A stretch of DNA of 64,000 nt from Sthenelais limicola (taxonomy: Eukaryota > Annelida > Polychaeta > Phyllodocida > Sigalionidae), in assembly GCA_942159475.1 (NCBI GenBank), contig OW804097.1, positions 59,788,986 to 59,852,985 of the forward strand, read 5' to 3'. The notes beneath the pieces are model-generated. The model ran no database searches. It saw only the letters and a program-made list of their open reading frames with translations, and was not told where the DNA came from. Both the position numbers and the translations under genes were made by a program. Positions 11,061 through 22,418 of this stretch are shown piece after piece (the stretch's first letter is position 1; the number at the start of each line of letters is the position of its first letter).

Positions 11061-13154
11061 ACCAATGCCGGAACATGCATATCAAAATGATGCATTGCTA
11101 CATAAAGAAGCGCATCAATTCTGACTCTGCACTGCACTATACTGCTTATATGATAGACTCGAAAGCCTAAGATGGAGTGGGTATAAACATTCTGTCAGCC
11201 CTCATCATTTCTACTGCAAACGCATTGAAGCATTCACAATGAATCTGAGTGATTCAGCATGCATGTATGAGCCTTTATTTGTTTGCAGATGTTTAGAGAA
11301 AATAGAGACCGTGCGCATAAACAAATATGTCGAGAATTCTCTACAACTTGCGTTGCAGGTAACGTAGTAGCGTGCAACCATGAGCTAGGGCCGCCATATG
11401 TTTAAGAGGTTTCCTGTTATCTATGATAACTACAACTGCTTCGTTTATATACGTTTCATATGAAATCATAGCACAGGGAGCATACATATATCATAGTCAG
11501 GCACCACTGTCTTCCTGCCTATATATATAACGCGACAAGATTAATTGCCAGTCCACAGCGGGCAATGAAAAACTGGTGATGTGTACAAACTAATTAGCGA
11601 CCGGGCTCGTTAATTAACATTTATCAGTCCGAAGAGCTTGTAGAATTGATCCCACCAACATGCCTAACCCAAGGACTAACGTATTAATTGAAAGCCTGCG
11701 TTACAAGGGTGTGGGTGCGGGATGGAAATGGCCAACATATGGTGGGGTACTCTACAAAGTTTCGCGATCTGAAATGTTGGAAAAATCGATACAAGTCTTG
11801 TGCAAGGTGTGCCCGAACAACCTGTTAGCCCACACCTCAGTGTGTACTTATATAAGGAGAATACATCTCCATGTGGGCATGCATATTGTACATGCATAAA
11901 GATGGGTTAAATGGTAGATATGGGAATAGCATTGTTGGCAGTGATATATTTCGCCCTTGAGCTATCGCCCACAGGCCCTTGGCACGACTAGGGATGTTCA
12001 CCGATGCCTAGGCGAATCCACACCTCAATCTCGCCATATGGCTCGCGGCAACACACTATCTATGTCCATATGACACATATGGTAGCGACCATATCAGTCG
12101 TCCATATCCCTCTGTCTGCTTAACATGTCATTTATCAGTTGTAAATCGCTAGCTCAGGTAAAGAATATTTAATCACTCGTTCTCCCATCAGCGCATCTCC
12201 TACCATATGGTCACTAACCCGGTCGCTCGCATCGCCTCACCAACAACAGCGACATCGCCGCTGCATGGTCGTGAGAACAGCCGATTGATAGACCATATTG
12301 TACGCTAATATCGCAGTGCCTTACCTTGTATTTAAATCCTTTTTTGGGTGAGTGCTATCTGGAAAATGTCCTCTCCTGCGGTGATAAGCTGGTTGCAGGG
12401 GAGTTGTTAAGGTTTCTGACCACCACTGCCTGCTGAGCGTTCACCACACCAGAGACGCGCACATGTAGTGCTGTTTTCTCGATAAGCGAGTGGCGAAAAC
12501 ACAACGAGCAGTAGCCAACTTATGATTATTATGATGCCTTTCTCGCCTGCACCTCGGCAAGCCAGCTGCCAAGCTGTATAAAGCTATAAATCCGCGTGGA
12601 CAGTCGCTAATAGCCGATGACAGTTATCTACAGTCGATGCATTAGTGATAGTCCGTCAGTATGAACTGTGTTCAAGGTTTGAAATCCAAGTACTGATGTG
12701 CTGTTTACATTCTCTCTGCTGTGCTCGGGAGAACTCCTGCCTGCTGCCTTGTTCACGGGCTCAACAGAATGGAATAGGCTATAGCCCCAGCGAAGCTTGG
12801 ATATGGAAAGCACCACGGCTGGTGGGCGGGGGGATAGGTTGATAGGTGGGTGGGTGTTGATATGGGGGGTGGAGAAGGGGGTCCTTCACTACTGCTACTT
12901 GGAATTTTTATGTTGCTTACGTCAGGACAGGGCTGCTGCATATATTATTAATATCAACAGGGAGCGGGAGCGTGAAGGAGCGGGGTGAGATGGGGTTTAC
13001 CGGTTCTTTCTGGAACAGTGGCCCGACCGCGGGCTAAAAATAGCACAAATATGATCAGTAAGTTCACGGGATTGCCGTTGGAGTGCTGCAGTACGGACGA
13101 CCACCCCGAATACGACAGATCCCTTCTCCTCTGCATGTAACTCCATTGATTTTT
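11061..13154. other. Unassigned sequence, GC-richer towards 13 kb
   Basis: No MITE family member, LINE fragment or credible coding frame is recognised. The interval is the longest stretch with little repeat signal in the left third. Open frames of 60-80 codons on both strands (for example 11660-11899) lack domain features. A GA microsatellite patch lies near 12958-12980. It could hold unrecognised regulatory DNA or short exons. Confidence 0.4.
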
Positions 13155-13405
13155 CTAGCCTGTGACGTCAATATGACGTCAAAGCAGCCTCGATTTGGTT
13201 TCATTGAACCGGCTTACATGAATGAGTTGGGAATAGTGTCCCGGCGATGAAAGGGGTGCCAAGATCGACGCCGATTGGCTGCAGCGTTTGTAGTATGCAA
13301 ATGAGCGAGAACCCCTGCGTTCTCTACTTCCTTATTTGGGAAGGCAGGTTCCGTTCGCCTTGTGACGTAGGTACAGTTGCCATGGGAACCAAGTGGAAGG
13401 GATTT
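13155..13405. promoter_or_regulatory. Promoter-like cluster: CRE pair, CCAAT, octamer, X-box
   Basis: Two consecutive TGACGTCA sites (CREB/ATF consensus) lie near 13163-13182. An ATTGG inverted CCAAT box lies near 13275 and an octamer ATGCAAAT near 13296. A near-palindromic X-box GTTGCCATGGGAAC (RFX-type site) lies near 13376, with TGACGTAG elements on both sides of it. The density of recognisable sites in 250 bp is unlike the surrounding sequence. No coding exon is recognisable next to it, so orientation and target are unknown. Confidence 0.4.
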
Positions 13406-13477
13406 GACGTAGGGAAATTCGTATTACGGGATGTGTGGCAGGTTTGACTGGGGACGTAAACAAAGAATCCCCCTCTC

Positions 13478-13546
13478 TCTAACTCCCCCTCCACCCCCTC
13501 CCCCACCCCAGCTCCAACTCACCCCCACCCCCACCCCCCGAAGGCA
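13478..13546. repeat. CCCCT/CCCCA-rich low-complexity tract
   Basis: Pyrimidine-rich on the plus strand with repeated CCCCCTCC and CCCCCACC. It may form G-quadruplexes on the minus strand. Confidence 0.7.
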
Positions 13547-14484
13547 CTAACCCGCCAAACACATCATGTCCCTCTATATGGCTACACTACGATCACCGTA
13601 TTAACAATGTATACCAATTGTCTGTCTCTTTTCTAGTCTGTTTTCATGCGTCAACATCCAACAATTACCCTGTAATTTGAGCCTTCCTCTGTATTGATAA
13701 GCAGAAGACAGTTTCCAGTACATGTGTCCGCTAGTCACCAAGCAGCTAAGCACAATATGTTACAATCTATGAGAATAGATTGCGCAAAAAAATATGACAG
13801 TTGGTGCCATGGCAGTCTCTGCAACCATTATGTTGTTCAGTGCCTCCGCCTTTCTGCCGTCCGTTTACCTGAAGTAATTTCCCCTTTTCCTACACTACTT
13901 ACACATTGCTCGGACTCCTGAAGACATTCGCTTCCTTCGTATACTACTTACCGGATTAAATGAATCACTTCATGCGTACCGGGAGTGAGTGACTCTTTAT
14001 TGCTCGCCTTGATACCTTCTTTAGCTGCTTTCCCTTCTTAATTACATTTGTAAATCATACACATTGATACTGTTGCAAGGATCCCTCTTCTTATATGCTA
14101 AGAGAAAAGTATGTATTTAGAAATTCAAAGGTTCTCCTGAAAGATCTTGTCATTTGCAAATGCTACTCACCTATTTCCACTAGAAATTGTATTTCATGAT
14201 ATGGAAATGAAAATACATATATTATAGGTTATATATCAATTGTGTTACCTCTATCTCTTTTCTCTTCTTAATTACATACATCTATACATGTACTTATAAA
14301 ACGTTAACCACTTTCTGTTTAAACTCTGACATTGTAAAGCTTGATACATAACTTCTTTCCTCTAATCCTAATTATATGGGTCCATTCTGTAATTTTAACA
14401 GGAATATATCGCCATATTGAAAGAAATAAAATGAACAGCCCCTGTTTTGATTCTAAAAAGGGGCCAAAAGTTCGGTGGAGATAT
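13547..14484. other. Unassigned sequence
   Basis: Nothing beyond short open frames without domain signatures. Confidence 0.45.
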
Positions 14485-14724
14485 GTTCAGATCGTCAGAA
14501 TATGTACAATCGACAGCTCTACATCTTTAATAAATTCTTCTACATTTGACTGAACAACTGAACAATGATAAATACTAGGTATATCCGAATATATTTGATA
14601 ATGTGATGGTTCAAACAACTGTTCGGTTATATTGAATTGAATTTGGAACTTCTTTTCTGTCTTAAATTTGAGTTATTTGAGAGGATTTGTGAAGGCGAAT
14701 TGTACATTTTCTGACGACTTGACC
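14485..14724 (+). repeat. F1 MITE, full length
   Basis: Left end TTCAGATCGTCAGAATATGT, right end ATTTTCTGACGACTTGACC. Reads in the reference F1 orientation: CGACAGCTCTACATCT, ACTAGGTATATCCGAATATA, GAGTTATTTGAGAGGATTTG, GAAGGCGAATTGTAC. Confidence 0.8.
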
Positions 14725-15195
14725 GGTATTATATTAATTAGATGCGTTAGCACTATAGCACTTAAATATACACAATAGAAACAGCGCCAGGCTTTGTGAT
14801 TAACCTTGTGAGCACTGGCCTTGAAGAGTAGTTACGTCTTGCCCTATGAATGTGTTGAATAAATATAAATATTATATGAGATATTGTGATCCGAGATTGA
14901 TTGAAATGGTTCTTCATTTAATGCCAACATACCCTCATCTTCCAGCTTGAAATGACGGTTAGCTTTTATCTAGGGCACGGGAAATCGATATTTGTGAATA
15001 ATTTATACGTAAATTCCAGGATACTGCACACTCAGAGGTAACAAACAAATCTAGTTCATGTTACTGCGTGAAAAATGTTTATCAGGAAGCTATAGACCAT
15101 TATAAGGTCTATTAATTTAATGTGCACTTAATTGGTTCATCCGGAGCAATATAATTTCAAAAGACCCATTAATACCTAGCTTACAACAATGTCCA
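14725..15195. other. Unassigned sequence
   Basis: No supported feature. Confidence 0.4.
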
Positions 15196-15420
15196 TGGGT
15201 CAGATTGTCCGAAAATGTATAATCAGCAGCTCTACACATTGAATAAATTGTGCTCAATTGTGCTAGACAGAAACATGATAAATCATATTGGCATATCGGA
15301 GTATATTTGGTGTTGGCTTGATATAAACAATCCGATCAGTTATGTTGAACTGTATTTTGAATCTCAATTTTGGTCATAAATTAGGGTTATTTGAGATGAT
15401 TTACATATATTGTATTTAAG
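15196..15420 (+). repeat. F1 MITE lacking the right terminus
   Basis: Left end TGGGTCAGATTGTCCGAAAA, then AGCAGCTCTACACATTGAAT, GTTATGTTGAACTGTATTTT and TTAGGGTTATTTGAGATGAT. The expected terminal inverted copy is missing. Confidence 0.7.
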
Positions 15421-15486
15421 AGAAGAAAATTAATGACCCACCACAAGAGAACTCATCAACAGGAAGTTATAAATGAGCGGATTCCA

Positions 15487-15547
15487 GTCATTAAGAAATT
15501 ATTTTGAATTGACATAATATGTCAATTCAAAATAATTTCTTAATGAC
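15487..15547. repeat. 61-bp perfect palindrome
   Basis: Two 30-base arms are exact reverse complements around a single central A at 15517. The left arm starts GTCATTAAGAAATTATTTTG and the right arm mirrors it. It can form a long hairpin or cruciform. It is not part of any MITE family named here, and part of its end (TTAATGACTTAATGACTTAA) is locally repeated. Confidence 0.9.
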
Positions 15548-17896
15548 TTAATGACTTAATATTATGTCGAGGACACTGCTAAGCCACGCCTAAAACAAAT
15601 TGTCAATTAACATTCAGCTCGAGTAATGGTGGTAATACAAAACAAGTCCATCACATAACTGAGTGCGTTCAACTGCCAAATGATTTTAGCTTGTAAAACA
15701 CCCCGAAAACATTGACCAAACGTGGACCCAAAGCTTTATAGGCCAAGGCCATATGAGGTGCAAATAGGGTTGACGTCATATATCTCAGGGAAGGAAATAA
15801 TAGTGCCACATTATTATATAATATGGTCAATTCTATTTTTTTGGCGTCCAGGGAGTCGAAAATAGGTCTGATTAATATATTTTTGTTATACCACAAAACT
15901 AGATATCTTGAAGGGTTTTTGTGCATAGATTGGTAAAGTTATCTATGAACATTAGCTGAGCTATAGTAAATGGGCCCAATAGAGTACAAAGTATGTATAC
16001 CATGCGTATGCCATGTGATTTATTCAAATTCTTGGCAATTTTACTAAATGTGTCTATACATATTTTGGTTTCTTTTTTCATAATATTGTGAAAATATACA
16101 TGTTCATTTGTCTCAGAATCAAAGATATCCGATTAAATCTATTTTAGATAATATCAATGGATTCGAAATTTGGGTGTTTCTTTGTGGAAATTATTCTATT
16201 TTGAGTATATATCACATAGTTGTGTTTAACTTTAAAATATCAATGACAAATAATTCTTGGCCTGCTTTTTTTGGTAGTTGGGAGTGTCTAGCATATGTAG
16301 TAAAAGTTGAGGAGAAATTTACAGAGTTGTTCATTACTTTATAAGCTCTTACCCTAAGGCATACGCATGGTATAACCAATGAGAAACACCAGTGCTTTAC
16401 TGTTTAATTCAACTTAAACAGCAGATCCATGATTTCTTTCATGATAGTGTATTATTCTATGGATAGCGATTTTAGTATGACCCCTATATCTGATACAATT
16501 TTCGGTTAAATACTAGAACTAGATATTTATTCCCAGAGGATATTTCGCTTTCATTTTAGACATACGCACGGTATGCATATTCAGGCATGCATGGGATGGG
16601 TATTTTGGTAGGAAGCATGTGTGATGCCTATAAAAGTCATATTTGAACTTGGCACTTTCAAGAAACATTCTAGATCGACTCATTGCATTTGAATCGGTTT
16701 AGCTAAATATACTCCTGAAGATAACTTCAGATATGCATCTATAGATATATTCAACCCATAGCCCTCACAGGTGGTACATGTATTCATGCTATTGGAAGCG
16801 CTTACCAACAAAGAATAAAAACATTTTGAGCAAGGGATTTGTAGATAAATGACTTGAATAATATAAACTCAATTTATTACAACACATCGCATTTTATTGC
16901 TCTTGGACATCGTATATCAAATAATGTCTACTGAACCAAGGTGTACATGTATATTTAAAATGGGTAGCATTAAATAGAAAAAGATACCCTTATAAAGGCT
17001 CTGACCAACTTAACTTAATGCGGTAATGATGTCTTAGCATTTAATTTCACTTTTAATGAATATATGAACTGCAATTGTCTGATATTTCCTATCTCTCTTA
17101 TAATGGCATACGCTATAATACGCATGACATATTTCTAATCCTCTTGGTAATCATTTTAAATGTGTTTTGGCAACATAAAATTGAGATACCTTGTTTATTA
17201 CCTTGAATAAGGGCCCAACTTATGTATACATGTTTAAAGTTAAATATGTTTATTTGCTGAGATATGGCTATATATATATTGCATATGCATGTTATGCAGG
17301 AAAGTTGACAATAGGGTATGTCGCTTTACTATTTCATGGATAAGCAGAAAATGTTGGTAGATTGATATTTTTTTCTTGTTTCCTTCAAAACTAGAGTAGT
17401 TCTGCTATCATATGAATACATATTCGCCTAAACAACCTTAATGATAATTATAAGATTGAGAAGTCAATGTCTAGGCATACGCACGGTATACCTAGGGTTG
17501 ACTATTACATGATGAAACCTATGAATAAAGTATATAAAATATTCAACTAGAATCTCAAAAAACATCATATAACATGTAATAGTATTTTTGCTACAGAACT
17601 ATTACAAATTGGATCTACATATATACACATTCATTATGTTCATTTCACAGGAAAAACACATATTTTGTTGTGCCTCATTGCAAAAATGGCTCATTTTAGG
17701 AGGTTTTACAAAGCTAGAATTGTGAATATTTGTTTTAGACCCACAAAAGTAGGGTTAGGATTGTAGCATTTTCAATGGCCGATTTAATGAACTGTACAAA
17801 TCATTTTTAAAGTCAATATCACTGAAGATATTATGTAAAAACCTTATGGACGCCAACAAAATAGAATTGACCATATACTTCGTCTTTTCTTGTTGG
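15548..17896. other. Unassigned 2.3 kb with a dispersed 18-bp motif and an F2 tail
   Basis: A motif of the form GGCATACGCAYGGTATAM recurs: 15995-16012 (minus), 16358-16375 (plus), 16560-16576 (plus, partial) and 17474-17491 (plus). A scrambled version lies near 17105-17127. The sequence between is AT-rich and non-coding. An F2 segment (ACTTCAGATATGCATCTATA, ACATTTTGAGCAAGGGATTT) occupies about 16700-16895. The motifs could be binding sites inside an unrecognised transposon. Confidence 0.5.
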
Positions 17897-18227
17897 AATA
17901 GTGGATTTGCATAGCCGTCATCTTGAATCTTGATTCGCAATGAATTATTGGAGTTGTATGACGGTGTGAAAGCTATAGAAAACATTTAATGTTTAGCATG
18001 GAACATTTAACAGTACAGTGATATCATGCATTTTACATGATTCCATAAAACAGCTAAATTTCATCTTTCCCACTAAGCATTTATTTCGTTATAGACGTGC
18101 GTCATGGCGGCGAATGAATAGGACGTGTACCCGCACCGCTCGTAGCGAATCTTCAAAAAAAGTCTCTAGTCTATGGATACTCACTACTGATTGCACCCAA
18201 TCTCGTTGAAATGACTATAGTGGATGC

Positions 18228-20003
18228 ATGGATAACAATGAGACAAATATCAGATCACTAAGATCACAAAGAGACTTGAAATCAGTGAATTTATTTAGAA
18301 AGAACGATATAAGGAGAATGATGAGTCACGGACAACAAACACAAATGCCCAGTGAACCCGTAAACACAGACAACTCGATGGGCGCACCCAGACCTATGTG
18401 TCCTCCAAATACCAATTACCAATCGGCTAATGGAAGCCATTACAATGGACCACCTATGCAGACTTTTGTGCAACCAAATACCAATTTTCAAAATGTGAAT
18501 TCTGTGCCTCAAGTCAACTCGTATCAAACAACTTCAATGGACCCGCAAACCCACCAACAATCGGCCCCCCCCATCACAGATGTCGGTGCAGACGTTTCAC
18601 CAACAACCAACCACACAAGCCGTTCAACAACAATCGCCTAACCAATACCAGCTAAGTCAAATATATATGATCAGTTCATGCAATCCCAATTCATGATCAA
18701 ATTTGTCCAAAGAGAACAGAAATTAGACGAAGTGCTTAGTGGCTTTACACAAATGCAAGGCTCAATGTCTCAGATGCACGCACTTGCTACCTCGAATCAA
18801 ACTCAAATTACCAATCTAACGACCAATGTGAATTCAATTACTGAGGCCCAAAAATCTCTTGATAATAACATATCTCAAAATCTCAGCAAGTTGCAAGAAA
18901 AAATTGAAAGTCTTTCAAATCAGATCACTGATAACAAATCGACGATTGAAAACATAAAATTCATTTCCCACTTTCCTGCCTTGAATAACAATAGACAAAT
19001 ACCTGCCCAAACAATGCAATCGAATGCTCCCACTTCAAACTATATTACAACCAACTCAAACCAAAATCAAAGCGAGAAACCTAGGGACATGAGAATAATT
19101 GTAAGGGGACTTGAAGAGAAACCAGACGAAAATTTGAATGATGTATTAAAAGAACTTTTCGACAATCTGGAAATCAACATGGAATTTTCCTTCCCTGAAA
19201 GATTAGGATGGCCCAGGGCCAATTCAAATTATCCCAGGCCAGTAAATGCCACATTACCGTCAACCAAGCATAAAATAGAAACCTTTAGAGCTATCAACAA
19301 AAACAAACAAAAGCCACAATTACATAATATTAGGATATCCTCAGACTCGACCGAGGAAGAGTAATTATACATGAACGAGGCCCGTACAATTGCCAACACC
19401 GCTCGCACAATTCACAAATTGAATTGGAGACCCAGGGGGTTTGATGTGATAATCGATGGCGAGGTGTATAACAGGGACAATTTTGATAATCTCCCAAACG
19501 GTATAACGAGAGCGAATACATCCACGATCGAGACTATAGACGGAATAGCGTTCCAAGGGCACATGAGCCCGTTATCACACATGCATGAGTGCCAGATTGA
19601 ATACGAGGGCTTTGTAGGGAGTTCAGTGGAACAGCTGTTCCAAGTCAGGAAGGGTATTTTCATAGGTGCGGACAAATCTCTAATAGAACGAATCAAGGCA
19701 GTTAAAAATCCTTATTCTGCAAAGAGACCGGTGAATCAATATCCTGAGTCTGAGGAATGGAAAAGTGTTTCTGATGAAACCCTTCTGGATTGTATGAAAA
19801 GAAAATTTGTGCAATCGAAAACTCTACGAGACTACTTGTTGAAATTTAAGAAAGACGCATTCTTTTATGAAGCAACCCTTGATCAGTATTACGGATGCGG
19901 ATACCACTTGACTGATGCCCCAACACTTTCAAGAGACATGGTCAAAACTCAAAACATCTGTGGTGAACTGATTGGTAGACTAAGAGTGGAACTAGACAAC
20001 TAA
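18228..20003 (+). pseudogene. LINE ORF1: coiled coil, RRM-like and NADAR domains
   Basis: The start is the ATG at 18228, preceded by a short upstream ORF (ATG at about 18104, six codons). Residues 1-140 are Gln/Asn/Pro-rich. Two indels (a C run near 18567 and an AT repeat near 18665) throw the frame out and back; the stop at 18639 is a result. Residues about 150-248 form heptad-like coiled coil, expected for ORF1 trimerisation. Residues about 283-378 look like the RRM domain of LINE ORF1 proteins (MRIIVRGLEE, then IRISSD), implying RNA binding. A TAA at 19362-19364 interrupts the frame, which then continues to 20003. Residues about 438-590 match NADAR (YbiA/DUF1768): SPLSHMHECQIEYEGF, SSVEQLFQVRKG, EEWKSVSDE, CMKRKFVQS, YEATLDQYYGCGY and NICGELIGRLRVEL are in family order. 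NADAR proteins cleave N-glycosidic or ADP-ribosyl linkages; the role in this LINE is unknown. Confidence 0.75.
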
Positions 20004-20065
20004 AACCGCAAGTTATTTCATTATTCTCTCCTATACACTTGACTTTCTCTCTCCCTGAATCAACT

Positions 20066-20718
20066 ATGCCGTTTTTCGAAATCCTATTGATCGGTGATTC
20101 CAGATTAAAAGGCTGGGAGCTACCTCTATGGAAACTACTTAAAACCTATAATTGTGATGATTTGAATATCACAATACTCTCAATACCGGGAGCCAGGTTG
20201 GAAAGGATTGGAAACGAAGCGATAATAAATTTCGAATTCAAGCAATTCGATCTATGTTATGTTATCGGCAGCATTAATGAGCTAACAGAAAAAGTATGTG
20301 GCAGAAATGTATATTCCCGCTTTGCTGCAGCACCTGATAGTATTGAACATATCAATTTCGAACTGTATAGTCTGACCAGGAAATTAGATGCAATTGCTAG
20401 AGCAGTAATAATAACCGAAATCCCAGGAATTTCACTCAATCAATATACAAGAGGATGGATAAATTCAACTACAGAACAAGATGAAATTCATACTGCACTT
20501 AGCACTATAAACACCTTAATACGAAGACGAAACAGAAAAGTCAAAGTAATTGGTCCACACTTTGAAGGCATAATACATAAGAAAAGGAAGAATTACACTG
20601 CACATCGCTATATATCAAAACCCGAGATGGGCTCCACTTCAAGAAAGAAACCATTGATAAATTCTTCCGACTAACTTTTACAACCTTTTACAAGAATATA
20701 CACTCAACATGCAACTAA
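20066..20718 (+). pseudogene. LINE SGNH/GDSL-type esterase ORF
   Basis: The ATG at 20066 gives MPFFEILLIGDSRLKGWE. GDS is the nucleophile block of the SGNH hydrolase fold, and VIGSINEL near residue 70 provides the block with the conserved Asn. The C-terminal Asp-x-x-His block (DGLH, 20626-20637) is present but shifted by one base: a single G appears lost in CCCGAGATGGG. As a result the frame as it stands ends at 20674, while the true C-terminus runs to the TAA at 20716. CR1/L2-family LINEs commonly carry an esterase in ORF1; here it is separated from the NADAR ORF by about 60 bases. Its substrate in LINEs is not established. Confidence 0.75.
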
Positions 20719-21281
20719 AATCAATATATACTTGTAACATACTGAGGTGTGGCAAACAAGTACTATAAATGTTTTTCCCTATCAAAACCAGTAATTGGCG
20801 ACTCATATTTTCCTCTCTTTCTCTCCTCTTATAAGCTTGTAACACATTTTCATATGTGGCAAACGAGGAATATAATATAATATAACGTAGTTTGGCGAGA
20901 AAATGCATGATATACAATTACTAGATAAGAATGTTGACTGAATTCACAGTCCCTCTGTTAACAAGCAAGCATAACCGAAGTGCTCCAGTGTAGATGTACA
21001 TTTATTTATATAGTATTCCAATAATCACTCTATGTCAGTGGCAAATTGGATACTTTAAAAAATAATTATATATATATAAAGGATTCTTCTGTTGATCACT
21101 GAAACATATATATATGCTAGTTAGTGGTCTCCTTTTACATAATTTTGGTGAAATACCGCTGCGGGTGGTGCGAACCCCATACTTTGCCTTTTTACACCCC
21201 ACCTCCATAACCTAGCAGGCTCTATCGCCACATTGCCTGTGAAAAGAAGCCCAAAATCCTATAATAATAAGTTGGATAAGA
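20719..21281 (+). other. LINE spacer between esterase and ORF2
   Basis: This is about 560 non-coding bases. It contains three GTGGCAAA blocks (near 20747, 20856 and 21042) that also occur in the 3' UTR (GTGGCAA near 24832, 24994 and 25090). It may include elements for internal initiation of ORF2. A (TA)n patch lies near 21067-21078. Confidence 0.5.
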
Positions 21282-22418
21282 ATGTTAAGTAAAAAAGGCC
21301 TATCCATAGCTCATCTAAACACTCAAAGCCTACCAGGCAAATTTGATCTATTTAAAAAGGAAATATCCAATTTAGCGCCTAAAATAATAGGTTTAACTGA
21401 AACATGGCTACATGATAAAATAACTGACCATGAAATAGAACTACCTATGTATAATATAGAAAGACTAGATAGAAACTGGCATGAGGGAAACAAGCTAAAA
21501 CCAAAGAGAGGGGGGGGAGTAGCTATTTATGTAAACTCCAATATAAACTATACACCATTACCACTTATGAATATCAGCAGTAAAGATTGCGAATGTATAT
21601 GGATTAAAATAAATCTCAACTTCTCAAAACCTATATTTATAGGCTGTTTATATAAACCACCTAAAGCCAACCATGAAGCTTTTATCCAATATATTACCAA
21701 TAAAACGGCTGAAATTACTGCCAATAAAAAGAATGAAATTTTTATAATGGGTGATTTTAACATAAATCTCTTAGAACCACGGAATAAAGAGAGAAAAGAC
21801 ATAAAAGATTTTGAGGAAAACATGAACCTCACACAGCACATTAAAACCCCAACTCATTTCTTCCTAAATGATCAGAAAATCCTAACTGTAACTTTAATAG
21901 ACCACTTTTATTCAAACTCCAGCATTATCATGGAATCAGGAGTACGGAATGTATCTTTGAGTGATCATGAACTAATTTATATTATCAGAAAAAAATGTAC
22001 ACCGAAACCTAAATCGGAAATAAAGCTAGGAAGATCAACCAAAAATCTTGACCTAAACAGATTCAATCGTATGCTAAAAGATGATTTTAACTGGAACATG
22101 TTCTTCAATATAACATCATGCGAGAAAGCATGGGAAACAATAATATCCAGAATAACTTTAACCCTGGATAGATTAGCTCCTTTAAGGAAAATTAAAATCA
22201 GAATCTCAAATGACCCGTGGATTTCAAATGACATAATTGACTTGATTAACGAAAAGAATAGAATAAGGAAAAAAGCTGCCACATCAAAAAATAGTACTGA
22301 CTGGAATGAAGCAAAAAGAATTAGAAAACAAACAAACCAAGCTATAAAAAATGCCAAAAGAAATTTTATACTTCAGGAGTTGAAAATTCTAAAGACCAAA
22401 ACATTTTTTGGGAAGTAG
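21282..22418 (+). pseudogene. LINE ORF2, APE-type endonuclease part
   Basis: The ATG at 21282 opens a 378-residue frame carrying the apurinic endonuclease-like domain that nicks target DNA in target-primed reverse transcription. Motifs in order are IAHLNTQSL (metal-binding Asn), GLTETWL (catalytic Glu), GGGVAIYV, FIGCLYKPP, FIMGDFNINLL, TLIDHFYS and SLSDHELIY (Asp-His pair). All expected catalytic positions look intact. The frame ends early at 22416-22418. The downstream RT frame resumes if one base is restored near 22380-22390, where FILQEL on one side meets ENSKDQNIFWEV on the other, so a one-base deletion is likely. Confidence 0.9.

Noticed and set aside
15487..15547. Transcription terminator
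   Set aside because: Bacterial-type hairpin terminators do not apply here, and there is no adjacent gene.
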